NCBI GenBank assembly: GCA_900551075.1
Contig: URVB01000002.1
Location: 62,001-126,000, forward strand
Direction: 5' to 3'
DNA: 64,000 nt
From: an uncultured Blautia sp.
GTDB taxonomy: Bacteria; Bacillota; Clostridia; Lachnospirales; Lachnospiraceae
This document shows, piece after piece, positions 53,442 through 62,214 of this stretch (position 1 is the stretch's first letter; each line of letters opens with the position of its first letter). The position numbers were made by a program, and so were the translations under genes. Below the pieces are notes generated by a model. That model ran no database searches and was not told where the DNA came from. It saw only the letters and a list, made by a program, of their open reading frames with translations.

Positions 53442-54293
53442 CTAAAATGCCTTTCCATCACAGCCGCAAACCTTCATACGTCCCATAACAAGCTCTTTGA
53501 CTGCTGCGATACCGGCCTTCCCGTAAGCTTTCGGGTCAATGGTATCCGGTTTTTCTTCCAAAAGCTCTTTGGCTGCTTTGGAATACGCAGCACGCAGCTC
53601 TGTTGCAAAATTCACTTTACAGATTCCTCTTTTTACGCATTCACGGACATCCTCATCCGTCAGGCCGGAAGCTCCATGCAGGACAAGCGGAATATCTACA
53701 ACTGCACGAATTTCGCTCAAGCGCTCCTTGTCCAGCACCGGAGTCCCTGCATAGAAACCGTGTGCGGTTCCGATTGCCACCGCAAGAGAGGTCACTCCTG
53801 TACGCTCTGCAAACTCCTTCGCTTCCTGAGGATCTGTATTGGTATCCGCCTCTGCTTCTAAATCGTCTTCCTTTCCTCCTACCTTTCCAAGCTCTGCCTC
53901 ACACGGAATATCAAGTGCTGCCGCCACATCAGCCACTTTTTTGCTGACCTCGATATTTTCTTCATAGTTTAATTTAGAGCCGTCGATCATAACAGAAGTA
54001 TATCCTGCTTTCATTGCCTGCATCGCAAGCCCGAAGCTGCTCCCATGATCCAGATGCAGGCACACCGGAACGCTTGCCTTCCTTGCTTCCGCTGCCACAA
54101 TGGCAGAATAGGTTTCCAGGGTTCCATACTTAACGGTAGACGGGGTAGTCTGGATCATAACAGGGGCTTTTAATTCCTCTGCCGCCTGAATGATCGCTTT
54201 CACCATTTCCATATTTTCTGCATTAAAAGCACCTACCGCATAGCCGCCTTTCTGCGCGTCTGATAACATTTCTTTTGATGTAACCAATGGCAT
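53442..54293 (-). CDS. Class II ketose-bisphosphate aldolase (GatY/KbaY/FbaA type)
   Basis: 283 aa from ATG 54293 with AGGAGG 8 bases upstream. Zn/catalytic motif CLHLDHGSS (D82, H83), second ligand region EAELGKVGGKEDD, AIGTAHGFYAGTP and LVLHGASGL. The sequence resembles tagatose-bisphosphate aldolase GatY/KbaY as much as fructose-bisphosphate aldolase. It splits a ketohexose-1,6-bisphosphate into DHAP and G3P. First gene of the LacI-controlled polyol operon; with GatD and PfkB downstream, tagatose-1,6-bisphosphate is likely. Confidence 0.88.
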   Translation of the reverse strand: MPLVTSKEMLSDAQKGGYAVGAFNAENMEMVKAIIQAAEELKAPVMIQTTPSTVKYGTLETYSAIVAAEARKASVPVCLHLDHGSSFGLAMQAMKAGYTSVMIDGSKLNYEENIEVSKKVADVAAALDIPCEAELGKVGGKEDDLEAEADTNTDPQEAKEFAERTGVTSLAVAIGTAHGFYAGTPVLDKERLSEIRAVVDIPLVLHGASGLTDEDVRECVKRGICKVNFATELRAAYSKAAKELLEEKPDTIDPKAYGKAGIAAVKELVMGRMKVCGCDGKAF

Positions 54294-54363
54294 ATCTGTT
54301 TCCTCCTGTGAAATAAATGGCTTTCTGTTTCTGCTCCATTCCGTCATTCTCATACGCTGTTTT

Positions 54364-54383
54364 CAGAAACCGAAACGTTTCTG
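54364..54383. promoter_or_regulatory. LacI-type operator
   Basis: Perfect 10-base palindrome GAAACGTTTC (54372-54381) with the central CG typical of LacI-family operators, inside a wider CAGAAAC-6-GTTTCTG repeat. It lies just downstream of the -10 box of the operon, where a bound repressor would block initiation. The LacI protein encoded in the operon is the likely binder. Confidence 0.75.
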
Positions 54384-54392
54384 TTTTAAATT

Positions 54393-54421
54393 ATGATACT
54401 CTCTTGAAAGGCATCTGTCAA
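54393..54421 (-). promoter_or_regulatory. Promoter of the aldolase-lacI-kinase-gatD-pfkB-AKR operon
   Basis: Minus-strand TTGACA (54416-54421), 17 bases, TATCAT (54393-54398), about 100 bases upstream of the aldolase start and adjacent to the LacI operator. Confidence 0.85.
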
Positions 54422-54491
54422 CCATAAAAATTTCATCCTTTTTCGGAAAATATTGCCTTGTATTCCTGCAAAAAAAACGGTATTTTATTAT

Positions 54492-54591
54492 TTATTATTG
54501 GACGCAGCTGCTGCGCCAATAGGGGTTGTCCGAATGGCATTACTTATTATTCGGCTTCTGCCGCACCACTAGGTGGTTGCCTTAATGGCAT
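54492..54591. repeat. Two imperfect tandem copies of a ~50-bp intergenic element before fucU
   Basis: Copy A 54492-54540 and copy B 54544-54591 both begin TTATTATT, contain a (G)GG(T/G)(G)GTTG core and end AATGGCAT. The 378-base gap between the aldolase and fucU genes otherwise holds only the divergent operon promoter and operator. Each copy can form a small GC hairpin (for example CGCAG-CTG-CTGCG in copy A). No function recognised. Confidence 0.7.
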
Positions 54592-54671
54592 ATCCTGCCC
54601 GGCACGGCAGGCATGCGGAATGGACTGTCATCAATCAGATCAGATTTTGTTTTCGGAAAGGAGAAAATACG

Positions 54672-55115
54672 ATGTTAAATGGAATTCCTGAAATTTTATC
54701 CCCTGAATTATTAAAGGTTTTGTGTGAAATGGGTCACAGTGACCGCCTGGTGATCGCAGATGGAAACTTCCCGGTAGAATCTATGGGCAAAAACGCAATC
54801 ACCATCCGCTGTGATGGTCATGGTGTTCCTGAGCTTCTGGATGCGATTCTGAAGCTGTTTCCGCTTGACACTTATGTAAAGCATCCGGTAAACCTCATGG
54901 AGGTTATGCCTGGCGATGATGTGGAAACGCCTATTTGGGACACTTACAAGGAAATTATTGCAAGATATGACGAACGCGGCGCAGATGCTGTCGGAAACAT
55001 CGAACGTTTTGCCTTCTATGAGGAAGCCAAGACAGCTTACTGTATCATTTCCACCGGTGAAAAAGCGCTGTACGCAAATGTTATGCTGCAAAAAGGCGTT
55101 GTTATCAACAGCTGA
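54672..55115 (+). CDS. fucU: L-fucose mutarotase FucU (RbsD/FucU family)
   Basis: 147 aa from ATG 54672 with AAGGAG 8 bases upstream. It interconverts the alpha and beta anomers of fucose (or related sugars). GHSDRLVIADGNFPVES, the DGHGVPELLDAILKLFPLDT stretch and the C-terminal ERFAFYEEAKTAYCII / GEKALYANVMLQKGV match FucU more than RbsD. It stands alone between a tandem repeat and a terminator, about 4 kb from fucI. Confidence 0.92.
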   Translation: MLNGIPEILSPELLKVLCEMGHSDRLVIADGNFPVESMGKNAITIRCDGHGVPELLDAILKLFPLDTYVKHPVNLMEVMPGDDVETPIWDTYKEIIARYDERGADAVGNIERFAFYEEAKTAYCIISTGEKALYANVMLQKGVVINS

Positions 55116-55125
55116 GCGCTACAGC

Positions 55126-55160
55126 AAATCCCTTTCCCCAAAAAGGAAGGGGATTTTTTT
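55126..55160 (+). terminator. Terminator of fucU
   Basis: 12-bp stem AAATCCCTTTCC/GGAAGGGGATTT with one G-U pair, loop CCAAAAA, followed by T on the plus strand to 55160, 10 bases after the fucU stop. Confidence 0.92.
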
Positions 55161-55268
55161 ATGGACATTTGATCTCCTCTGGGTTATGATATATGTAATA
55201 TTTTCTTCACTATTTGTTACATTTTATACCACTTTTACTGTCCGTTTCGTAATATCAGGAGGAATTGC

Positions 55269-57794
55269 ATGAAAAATAAAAAATACGGCTTGATTCAGCG
55301 CAGTCTTGCACTGTTTTTGGCATCTGCGGTCTTTTTCGGAAATCTCCCTGCCTCTGCTGCGGATTTTTCCTCAAACCAGGAAATACGGCAGGAAGTTTTT
55401 GAAGAGGAAGCTCTTGAAGAAGAAACCCTTGAAGAAGAAACCCTTGAAGAAGAAACTCTTGAAGAAGAAACTTTTGAAGCAAACAATTTTGAGGATAATA
55501 CTTTCAGCGGCGGCACTGCTCCGGACTCATTTTCTTCTGATGAAGAGGAGATATTCGGAACCGGAGAAGCGGAGGAACAAAACGAAGGAGATAATAACAA
55601 GCTTGACTATATCAAGGGCCGGCCGCTTACAGAAGAAGAAACGGAAGAACAGCTTGCACCAATTCGGGCATTGACTACATATCCCGCAGAGCCTGAGGTT
55701 GAAAGTAATCTGGATATCAGCACATTCGCACTCTTTCCCCCTGCCTATGATGCGCGGGAAGAGAGCTTCATCACCTCCGTAAAGAATCAGAATCCCTTTG
55801 GAATCTGCTGGGCCTTCTGTATGGCCTCCGTACTGGAAACCTCTCTGCTTTCTCAGGGACTTGGTACCTGGGATCTATCAGAAGAGCATCTCGCATATTT
55901 TATTGCCAACCGGGAAAATGATCCTCTCGGCAATACGCCGAATGACCGTAATGAGCATCGCGGCACGACCTATCACGAGGGCGGAAGCAATGTATTTGCC
56001 TCTCTCTTTTTGAGCACATGGTCCGGAATGGCTACAGAAGAAGCTGTCCCTTTGCCTACAAACGACACACACACACAGAATCTTTCCACAGCCCTTTCCC
56101 CTTCTTTGGCATATAACACGGCAGCTTACCTGGAGAATGCCTATATGTCCGCCTACTCTGTTGAGCGCACCAAACAATTGATTACCCTCAACTATTCGGT
56201 CTCTGCTTCTGTTTTATTTGATAGCAATTATTACAACACGGATACCGCCGCTTTATGCGGCCCGAATTCCGGTACGATCAACCATGCCATTACGATTATC
56301 GGCTGGGATGATTATTATTCGAAAGATAATTTTCCGGAAGCTTCCAATGTTGTTTCCGATGGCGCATGGATTGTAAAAAACAGTTGGGGTACAGGCTGGG
56401 GAAAAGATGGATATTTTTATATTTCCTATGAGGACAAATCCCTGACCGGCCTGGTGACTGCAACCGCCACAACACAGCCGGAATATCCGAATAACTATTT
56501 CTATGACGGTTCCTCCGGAAACTCCCGCTTTAATTTCTCACCCGGCTCATCCATTGCCAACGTCTTTACTGCCAGGGCAGGAAACGGAAATGCCGAGGCC
56601 CTGGGAGAAATCGTGGTTGCCGCCAACAGTGATAATGCGGTTTATGAGATTCAGGTATATACGAATCTGAGCAAACCCTCGGAACCAACCAGCGGAATCC
56701 CCGCCTTCAATGAACCGTTGGTATATGAACAGCCTATAGCCGGAGTCGCTACCCTCCGTATCCCGGAGGTGACAATCGTACAGAATACATCCTATTCGAT
56801 TGTACTCAAAAACCCGGAAGACAGCGGAACCATTTCCTATTTCTGCGAGGCAGATACAACTCAAACCTCATGGTTTTATACTTATGCAGGAATTGAAGCA
56901 GGACAGGGCTTTCTGCGTAATGCAGGCAGCCAGACATGGAGTGACCTGGCTACCAGCAAACTGACCCCCAGAATCAAGGCGCACACCCGCACCCTGGATA
57001 CTCCGGCAGCAACGCCCACGCCGACTCCAACTTCAACCCCAACGCCGACCCCAACCGCAGCACCCACCGCAACTGCCGTTCCCAAAACCTATACGGTAAA
57101 ATATAATGCAAATACCGGCTCCAAAGTAAGCGGTCTGCCTTCAGATTCCACAAAATATACAAACGGACAAACAGTTAAAGTAAAAAGTGCCCCGACCTGT
57201 ACCTCCAAATTTTTTACAGGCTGGAACACAAAAGCAAACGGCAAAGGTACCAGCTATGCTGTCGGAAAGGCATTTAAAATCAAAGGCAATGTGACGCTCT
57301 ACGCACAGTGGAAAACCAATTATACAGCATCCAACAACCTAAAATACAAGGTAAATGGAAAGAAAACCGTATCCTGTTGCGGAATCTCCAGTAAGACCAA
57401 AACAACCATCCGCATACCGGCAGCAATCACATATTCAGGTATCACATATAAAGTAACCAATGTTGCAAATCAAGCATTTAAAAATAACAGGAAACTTACC
57501 TCTGTAACAATTGGAAACAACGTCAAAACCATTGGAAACTATGCATTCTATAAGTGCAGAAATCTGAAAAAGGTCACAATCGGAACAGGATTGACTACTA
57601 TTGGAAACCATGCTTTCTGTTATGCACAAAAGGGCTGTGTAATAACAATAAAAAGCAAAAATCTAAAGACAGCAAAAACGGCCATCAACCATGGAACAAA
57701 AAATATGATTATAAAGGTTCCGCAAAGCAGACTGAGTACTTATAAAAAACTGTTCCGCAAAACTTCCAGGACTGTTACGGTGAAAGCATCTTAA
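55269..57794 (+). CDS. Secreted papain-like (C1A) cysteine protease with InlB-type and BspA-type LRR repeats
   Basis: 841 aa. Signal peptide about 1-30 (ALFLASAVFFGNLPASAA). Acidic low-complexity stretch 44-75 made of EEETL repeats. Papain-like domain about 155-575 with Q174, nucleophile C180 (NPFGICWAFC), H339 (INHAITIIGWDD) and N371 (WIVKNSWGTGWG). Then a Thr-Pro-rich linker (about 577-607), an InlB/Flg_new-type repeat (VKYNANTG, FFTGWNTKANG, VTLYAQW) and BspA-like LRR_5 repeats (IGNNVKTIGNYAFYKCRNLK). No LPxTG motif is visible, so it is probably secreted or held by the repeats. Start ATG 55269 with AGGAGG. Confidence 0.9.
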   Translation: MKNKKYGLIQRSLALFLASAVFFGNLPASAADFSSNQEIRQEVFEEEALEEETLEEETLEEETLEEETFEANNFEDNTFSGGTAPDSFSSDEEEIFGTGEAEEQNEGDNNKLDYIKGRPLTEEETEEQLAPIRALTTYPAEPEVESNLDISTFALFPPAYDAREESFITSVKNQNPFGICWAFCMASVLETSLLSQGLGTWDLSEEHLAYFIANRENDPLGNTPNDRNEHRGTTYHEGGSNVFASLFLSTWSGMATEEAVPLPTNDTHTQNLSTALSPSLAYNTAAYLENAYMSAYSVERTKQLITLNYSVSASVLFDSNYYNTDTAALCGPNSGTINHAITIIGWDDYYSKDNFPEASNVVSDGAWIVKNSWGTGWGKDGYFYISYEDKSLTGLVTATATTQPEYPNNYFYDGSSGNSRFNFSPGSSIANVFTARAGNGNAEALGEIVVAANSDNAVYEIQVYTNLSKPSEPTSGIPAFNEPLVYEQPIAGVATLRIPEVTIVQNTSYSIVLKNPEDSGTISYFCEADTTQTSWFYTYAGIEAGQGFLRNAGSQTWSDLATSKLTPRIKAHTRTLDTPAATPTPTPTSTPTPTPTAAPTATAVPKTYTVKYNANTGSKVSGLPSDSTKYTNGQTVKVKSAPTCTSKFFTGWNTKANGKGTSYAVGKAFKIKGNVTLYAQWKTNYTASNNLKYKVNGKKTVSCCGISSKTKTTIRIPAAITYSGITYKVTNVANQAFKNNRKLTSVTIGNNVKTIGNYAFYKCRNLKKVTIGTGLTTIGNHAFCYAQKGCVITIKSKNLKTAKTAINHGTKNMIIKVPQSRLSTYKKLFRKTSRTVTVKAS
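55398..55472 (+). repeat. Five 15-bp coding repeats (EEETL) in the protease gene
   Basis: Units of 15 bases, consensus CTTGAAGAAGAAACC, at 55398, 55413, 55428, 55443 and 55458. Units 2-5 differ at only one base (C or T at the third position of the last codon). The period is a multiple of three, so slippage would change length without shifting frame. Confidence 0.9.
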
Positions 57795-57884
57795 CTATTC
57801 TGTGTATTGCAGATACACAGGATATACACCAATTGTGGGGGCAGGCGCCCTCACCTGTAAAACAGTTGGACAGGAAATAAAGAA

Positions 57885-57918
57885 AGCCGGGGAACATTGC
57901 ACCTAATGCTTCCCGGCT
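57885..57918 (-). terminator. Terminator after the SH3-domain gene
   Basis: Stem AGCCGGG/CCCGGCT extended by G-U and A-U pairs, just past the stop at 57926. On the minus strand it is followed by TTTCTTTATTTCC. Confidence 0.7.
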
Positions 57919-57925
57919 GTATATG

Positions 57926-58981
57926 TTATCTTTTCTTAAAATGATACCAAAGCAACAGAATTATAATCAGAATACTGATGACCGCAATCCAGATTAGCGG
58001 ATTTCTTATCCATGAACCGGCTGTCTTCACCTCTTGGGCAGAGGCTTCTTTGGCAGAATCCTCTTTTATCTCTTGCCCCGGTGCCTTCGCTTCCTCCGTT
58101 GGGATTGTCTCCGCCGCAGCTTCTGCTGTTGGTGTCACCTCCGCTGTCGGCCCATCTGTTGGTGCTGACGTGGCCGTAGGCTTAGCTGTCGGTGTTGCTG
58201 TAGCTGCCGGTGCTGTCGTGACTGTGGGCTCAACCGTGGGAGCTGCCGCAGAAGCAGGTTCTGTTGTCGGCGTCAGCTCAATGGCCGTCCCGGCTGGCTC
58301 AGCAGACTGTGGCCTTGCGTTGGAAGCATCCTCTGCATCTTCTTTGACCTTCATCTCTATCACATCAGACGTCTTCTCCTTTTCCGACAACCTCTGTGTT
58401 TCATCCAAATCCACCCAGCCTTCTATTCCAGCGGACTGTGTCAAGCCCCAGCGGCTTCCATCCTTCATCTCTGCATCTCTGGTAATATGCAGCTTCTCCC
58501 CATTTGGAATCTCTCCCAAACCGGACACCGTTCCATATTTTTCTCCGGGTCCCCGATAAAGGAACACTTCACCTGCAGTTTCTACATCATAATCCGCATT
58601 ATAATCCACATTTTCATGGCCCGTGATATAAAGCTCCGAATCGATCGCTTCACGCATAGTCGAGGGTTTGCAGTCATCCAACGGTACGTAGCCATACATT
58701 CCATGATATTCCACATATCCCCATGTACGATTATTCTGCGTCTCAACTTCTCCCTCAATATGAAGCGCCGTTCCATTGGGAATCAACTCATTATTCAGCC
58801 CGGATTTCTCCTCATCGGCGGCCGCATAAATATTGATTCCGCCTTCCGGCGATTCTACGATCATATAATAGTCGGTTACATAATCCGGCTTCTGTGCAGA
58901 CCCCGGCTCATCTGCCAGGACATTTGCTGCAAATAGGATACTGAGCAAAAAGATCAGACTGCCCTTCACTAACCTTTTCAT
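57926..58981 (-). CDS. Surface-exposed SH3-domain protein with C-terminal membrane anchor
   Basis: 351 aa from ATG 58981 (MKRLVKGSLIF); a TTG 15 bases upstream gives a longer frame but lacks a better ribosome site. Signal peptide about 1-23, two bacterial SH3-like domains (about 40-110: NGTALHIEGEV, GYVEYHGMYGYVPL; and 130-195: EVFLYRGPGEKYGTVSGL, RWGLTQSAGIEGWVDL), a long Thr/Ala/Pro-rich linker and a C-terminal helix (NPLIWIAVISILIIILLLWY) with a basic KKR tail. Family knowledge: such domains bind cell-wall peptides. Probably cell-wall-associated; function unknown. Confidence 0.85.
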   Translation of the reverse strand: MKRLVKGSLIFLLSILFAANVLADEPGSAQKPDYVTDYYMIVESPEGGINIYAAADEEKSGLNNELIPNGTALHIEGEVETQNNRTWGYVEYHGMYGYVPLDDCKPSTMREAIDSELYITGHENVDYNADYDVETAGEVFLYRGPGEKYGTVSGLGEIPNGEKLHITRDAEMKDGSRWGLTQSAGIEGWVDLDETQRLSEKEKTSDVIEMKVKEDAEDASNARPQSAEPAGTAIELTPTTEPASAAAPTVEPTVTTAPAATATPTAKPTATSAPTDGPTAEVTPTAEAAAETIPTEEAKAPGQEIKEDSAKEASAQEVKTAGSWIRNPLIWIAVISILIIILLLWYHFKKR

Positions 58982-59211
58982 AAAATTCCCCTTCAATCTC
59001 TAAAAAAATATACTCTCCGTACGCGCCACCCTGAATCCGCTCCGCAGCTTCTCAGTGTCCGCTGTTTATGTTCTCATTGTATCATACCTATTTGTGCTTG
59101 GTAATCCCCTTTTTCACAAATTTAACGAGAAAATCCGACAGGATCATTGAAAAACACCGGCCAGGAAATGACATTCCATCGAACGTGTAACCAATGTCCA
59201 TAAAACAGTCC

Positions 59212-59237
59212 CCCGGGAAGCTCCCAGGGGACTGTTT
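59212..59237. terminator. Bidirectional terminator after fucI
   Basis: Stem AAAACAGTCCCC/GGGGACTGTTTT with no more than a short loop, followed by T runs on both strands because the stem begins with four A. It lies 18 bases past the fucI stop. Confidence 0.8.
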
Positions 59238-59254
59238 TGTAATATTGTAATAAA

Positions 59255-61051
59255 TTATTTATAAAGAGGTCCATAAGTTTTGCAGGCTCTGTAGTCTGCA
59301 CCTTCTTTATCCATTCCAAACGCATTCCATGCTGCCGGACGGAAGATTTTTTCTTCCGGCACATTGTGCATGCAGACCGGAATTCTCAGCATAGAACACA
59401 TAGTGATCAAATCTGCACCAATGTGTCCGTAGGAGATTGCGCCATGATTTGCACCCCAGTTGTTCATTACATCATATGCAGTCTTGAATGCACCATCTTC
59501 GCCATTACATCTTGGAGCAAACCAGGTACATGGCCATGTATAGTCTGTACGTTTCCACAGCTTATCAGAAACCTCTTCCGGAAGATGTACAGTCCAGCCT
59601 TCTGCAATCTGCAGAACCGGTCCAAGACCTTTTACAAGATTCAGACGAATCATTGTCGCAGGCATTTCTGCTTTTGTTTCAAATCTGGAAGAGAAACCGC
59701 CGCCGCGGAAATATCCAATATCAGCAAAATTCCAGGTTGTGTTTTCCATGATTGCATTCTGGTCTTCTTCTGTTACTTCATACCAGGGTTTCATAACCGC
59801 GCTGCCATCAGCGTCTTTTGCAGCCCCATTTGCATCCAGACAGCACGCACCGGAGTTGATCAGATGAATGAATCCGCCTGCTTCTTTTGCAACACCCTCA
59901 ATATCATAGCCAGTAGCCTTTTTTACAGCCTCCGGGCTCCAGTATGTACGCACATCTGCAAACATCTGTGCACGGTTTGTCAGAAGTTTCATGAACATCA
60001 TTCCAAGGCCGTTCAGAACGTCATTTTCAGTTGCCAGAATGTATGGCTCCCTTACTCCATTCCAGTCAAAGGAAGTATTCAGCACAGCTTCTGCAAAATC
60101 ACCGTTTGGATAGAAATCTGTCCACTGTCTCTGCCCCTGGAAACCGGCTGCAAGAGCATTGTGTCCCACCATTTCCTCTTCACGGCCTTCCGGCAGATTC
60201 TTATTGCCGTTCATCAGGTCTTTGATGATAACCGCCATTTTTACTACAAATTCAAACTGCTCCTCTTTCTTCGCATCGCTCATCTGCAGCTCTGCCGGGT
60301 TCTTATCAAAGCCCATAACACATTTTTCTTTTGCCCATGCAAGAGCTTTCTGATATTCGGCTTCGTCATAGATACCCTCTGTCATACGGCGGATGATTTC
60401 TACCTCATCAACAGACTCTACACGCATTCCCAAATAAGATTCGATAAAATCAGAATCAATGATAGAACCACCGATACCCATACAAATCGAACCGATCTGC
60501 AAGTAGGATTTCCCTCTCATGGAAGCCGCTGCTACTGCCGCACGTCCAAATCTCAACAGCTTTTCTTCTACGTCTGCCGGAATAGATGTGTCATCTGCTT
60601 CACAAACATCATGTCCGTAAATACCAAATGCCGGAAGTCCCTTCTGCGCATGTGTAGCCAAAACGGATGCCAAATATACAGCGCCGGGTCTTTCTGTACC
60701 ATTGAAGCCCCAAACCGCTTTAATTGTCTGAGGATCCATATCCATAGTTTCAGAACCATAGCACCAGCAGGGCGTAACTGTTACAGTAATATCAACGCCC
60801 TCTCTTCTGAATTTGTCAGCACATGCTGCTGACTCTGCAACACGTCCAATCGTTGTATCTGCGATCACAACCTTTACCGGTTCTCCATTGGAATATTTCA
60901 GGTTCTCTTCGAATAATTTTGCAGCGGATTTTGCCATATTCATGGTCTGCTCCTCCAGAGACTCACGAACCTTCAATACACCGCGGCGTCCATCAATAGT
61001 AGGTCTGATACCGATTACCGGGTAACTTCCGATCAATCTGCTTTCTGCCAT
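59255..61051 (-). CDS. fucI: L-fucose isomerase
   Basis: 598 aa (E. coli FucI 591). Converts L-fucose to L-fuculose (and D-arabinose to D-ribulose) with Mn2+. Family segments: [21 protein letters not shown] (partly quoted), [57 protein letters not shown] and [26 protein letters not shown] (partly quoted). ATG 61051 with CGGAGG upstream. Monocistronic, divergent from an AraC gene. Neither fuculokinase nor fuculose-1-phosphate aldolase lies nearby. Confidence 0.96.
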   Translation of the reverse strand: MAESRLIGSYPVIGIRPTIDGRRGVLKVRESLEEQTMNMAKSAAKLFEENLKYSNGEPVKVVIADTTIGRVAESAACADKFRREGVDITVTVTPCWCYGSETMDMDPQTIKAVWGFNGTERPGAVYLASVLATHAQKGLPAFGIYGHDVCEADDTSIPADVEEKLLRFGRAAVAAASMRGKSYLQIGSICMGIGGSIIDSDFIESYLGMRVESVDEVEIIRRMTEGIYDEAEYQKALAWAKEKCVMGFDKNPAELQMSDAKKEEQFEFVVKMAVIIKDLMNGNKNLPEGREEEMVGHNALAAGFQGQRQWTDFYPNGDFAEAVLNTSFDWNGVREPYILATENDVLNGLGMMFMKLLTNRAQMFADVRTYWSPEAVKKATGYDIEGVAKEAGGFIHLINSGACCLDANGAAKDADGSAVMKPWYEVTEEDQNAIMENTTWNFADIGYFRGGGFSSRFETKAEMPATMIRLNLVKGLGPVLQIAEGWTVHLPEEVSDKLWKRTDYTWPCTWFAPRCNGEDGAFKTAYDVMNNWGANHGAISYGHIGADLITMCSMLRIPVCMHNVPEEKIFRPAAWNAFGMDKEGADYRACKTYGPLYK

Positions 61052-61138
61052 AACTTCAAATACCTCCGATTTTATATTTGTTTCGATTCTCCTACGAGAG
61101 GCCGGTTCTCAGGATCCTCATGTGCTTCGCACATTCGG

Positions 61139-61161
61139 TGTTCGTTGCACTCACATGGATT
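61139..61161. repeat. Intergenic element resembling 36755-36777
   Basis: This 23-base stretch upstream of fucI matches 36755-36777 (after the ribose-type binding-protein gene) at 19 of 23 positions by eye, both containing TGC(A/G)CTCACATG. It may be part of a dispersed intergenic repeat; two copies are too few to tell. Confidence 0.5.
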
Positions 61162-61235
61162 CTCTCAAAAATCCTCCTGACCGGGTCCGGTCCTCGGATT
61201 TTTCTTTCGAATCCGCCCTCGTCGCTTATACGTTC

Positions 61236-61241
61236 ATTATA
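61236..61241 (-). promoter_or_regulatory. -10 box of fucI
   Basis: Perfect minus-strand TATAAT at 61236-61241 without a recognisable -35 box at 16-18 bases. This suggests activator dependence, plausibly by the divergent AraC protein. Confidence 0.55.
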
Positions 61242-61244
61242 CGA

Positions 61245-61274
61245 TTGCAAATTCTAAATTACTTGTGTTATAAT
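61245..61274 (+). promoter_or_regulatory. Promoter of the AraC gene at 61348
   Basis: TTGCAA (61245-61250), 18 bases, TATAAT (61269-61274) on the plus strand, within the 296-base divergent region between fucI and the AraC gene. Confidence 0.65.
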
Positions 61275-61347
61275 GGCAAAAAATAGTACAATATTCACTT
61301 TTTCAGTTTCGCCCATAAAAAATATATTTTGAAAAGGAGGAGATTTT

Positions 61348-62196
61348 TTGCATGATTTAGACCGTAATGAAGACCGCCCCCGGGGAACCTATGATTTTCC
61401 TTTTGAATTTCATCATATTGAACAGAACCATCCCCGTTATGTAATGTCCTATCACTGGCATGTGGAATATGAAATTATCCGGATTCTGGAAGGATCACTC
61501 ACTGTCGCTTTAGACGAAAAAAGTTTCACAGCAGTATCCGGAGATGTTATTTTTGTCCATAGCGGAATCCTCCACGGCGGCATTCCGAAGAGCTGCATCT
61601 ACCAATGTATCGTTTTTGACGGAAATGCCTTTTTGAAGCACAACTCTGTCTGTGCCGGATATATGCAGAAGATCATACATCAAGATATTATGATCTATCA
61701 CCACTTTACAGAAAAATACAGCAAAATCCGCGATACCGTAAACAGTATTTTCAACTCAATGTGGCAGAAACAGCCCGGATATGAATTGACTGTAATAGGA
61801 CAATTTTACCATTTTTTTGGCCTTGTTTTTGGTAATCATTACTATTTGGACAGCGTCACCAAAACCCGGCGGGATTACAAACGTATCCTGCAGCTCAAAC
61901 AAGTGCTGGAATTCATAGAACACAATTATGCCTCTCCCCTGACTTTACAGCAGATCTCTGCCTCTGTTTCCATGTCGCCAAAATATTTCTGCCGATTCTT
62001 TTCGGAGATGACTCATCAGACTCCCATGGATTATCTGAACCACCAAAGAATTGAACAGGCATGCTATCAATTATCCACTTCCGACGACTCCATTACGGAA
62101 ATCGCCTACCGAAACGGTTTCAACGATCTGAGCTATTTTATACGTACCTTTAAAAAATACAAAAATATGACACCGGGAAAATATAAGAGGGCCTGA
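61348..62196 (+). CDS. AraC-family regulator, probable fuc activator
   Basis: 282 aa from a TTG start at 61348 with GGAGG at 7 bases; the first in-frame ATG is 32 codons later. An N-terminal cupin domain (about 25-105: HWHVEYEIIRILEG, SGDVIFVHSGILHGG) senses the ligand. The C-terminal AraC domain (about 190-282) has LTLQQISASVSMSPKYFCRFF and SITEIAYRNGFNDLSYFIRTFKK (partly quoted). Divergent from fucI and probably its activator. Confidence 0.88.
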   Translation: MHDLDRNEDRPRGTYDFPFEFHHIEQNHPRYVMSYHWHVEYEIIRILEGSLTVALDEKSFTAVSGDVIFVHSGILHGGIPKSCIYQCIVFDGNAFLKHNSVCAGYMQKIIHQDIMIYHHFTEKYSKIRDTVNSIFNSMWQKQPGYELTVIGQFYHFFGLVFGNHYYLDSVTKTRRDYKRILQLKQVLEFIEHNYASPLTLQQISASVSMSPKYFCRFFSEMTHQTPMDYLNHQRIEQACYQLSTSDDSITEIAYRNGFNDLSYFIRTFKKYKNMTPGKYKRA

Positions 62197-62211
62197 AAAA
62201 TCAAGCCCTCT
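62186..62211. terminator. Bidirectional terminator overlapping the end of the AraC gene
   Basis: Stem AGAGGGC/GCCCTCT with additional TGA/TCA pairs, covering the AraC stop codon and lying 4 bases from the stop of the converging gene. T-rich tails are short (TTTG on plus, TTATATTTT on minus). Confidence 0.65.
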
Positions 62212-62214
62212 TTG

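Noticed and set aside
54492..54660. tRNA or known riboswitch before fucU
   Set aside because: No cloverleaf, no anticodon arm and no match to a riboswitch consensus I know; only an imperfect tandem repeat.
59282..60832. Long plus-strand frame of 488 aa opposite fucI
   Set aside because: Cysteine- and histidine-rich nonsense product caused by codon bias of the antisense fucI gene.
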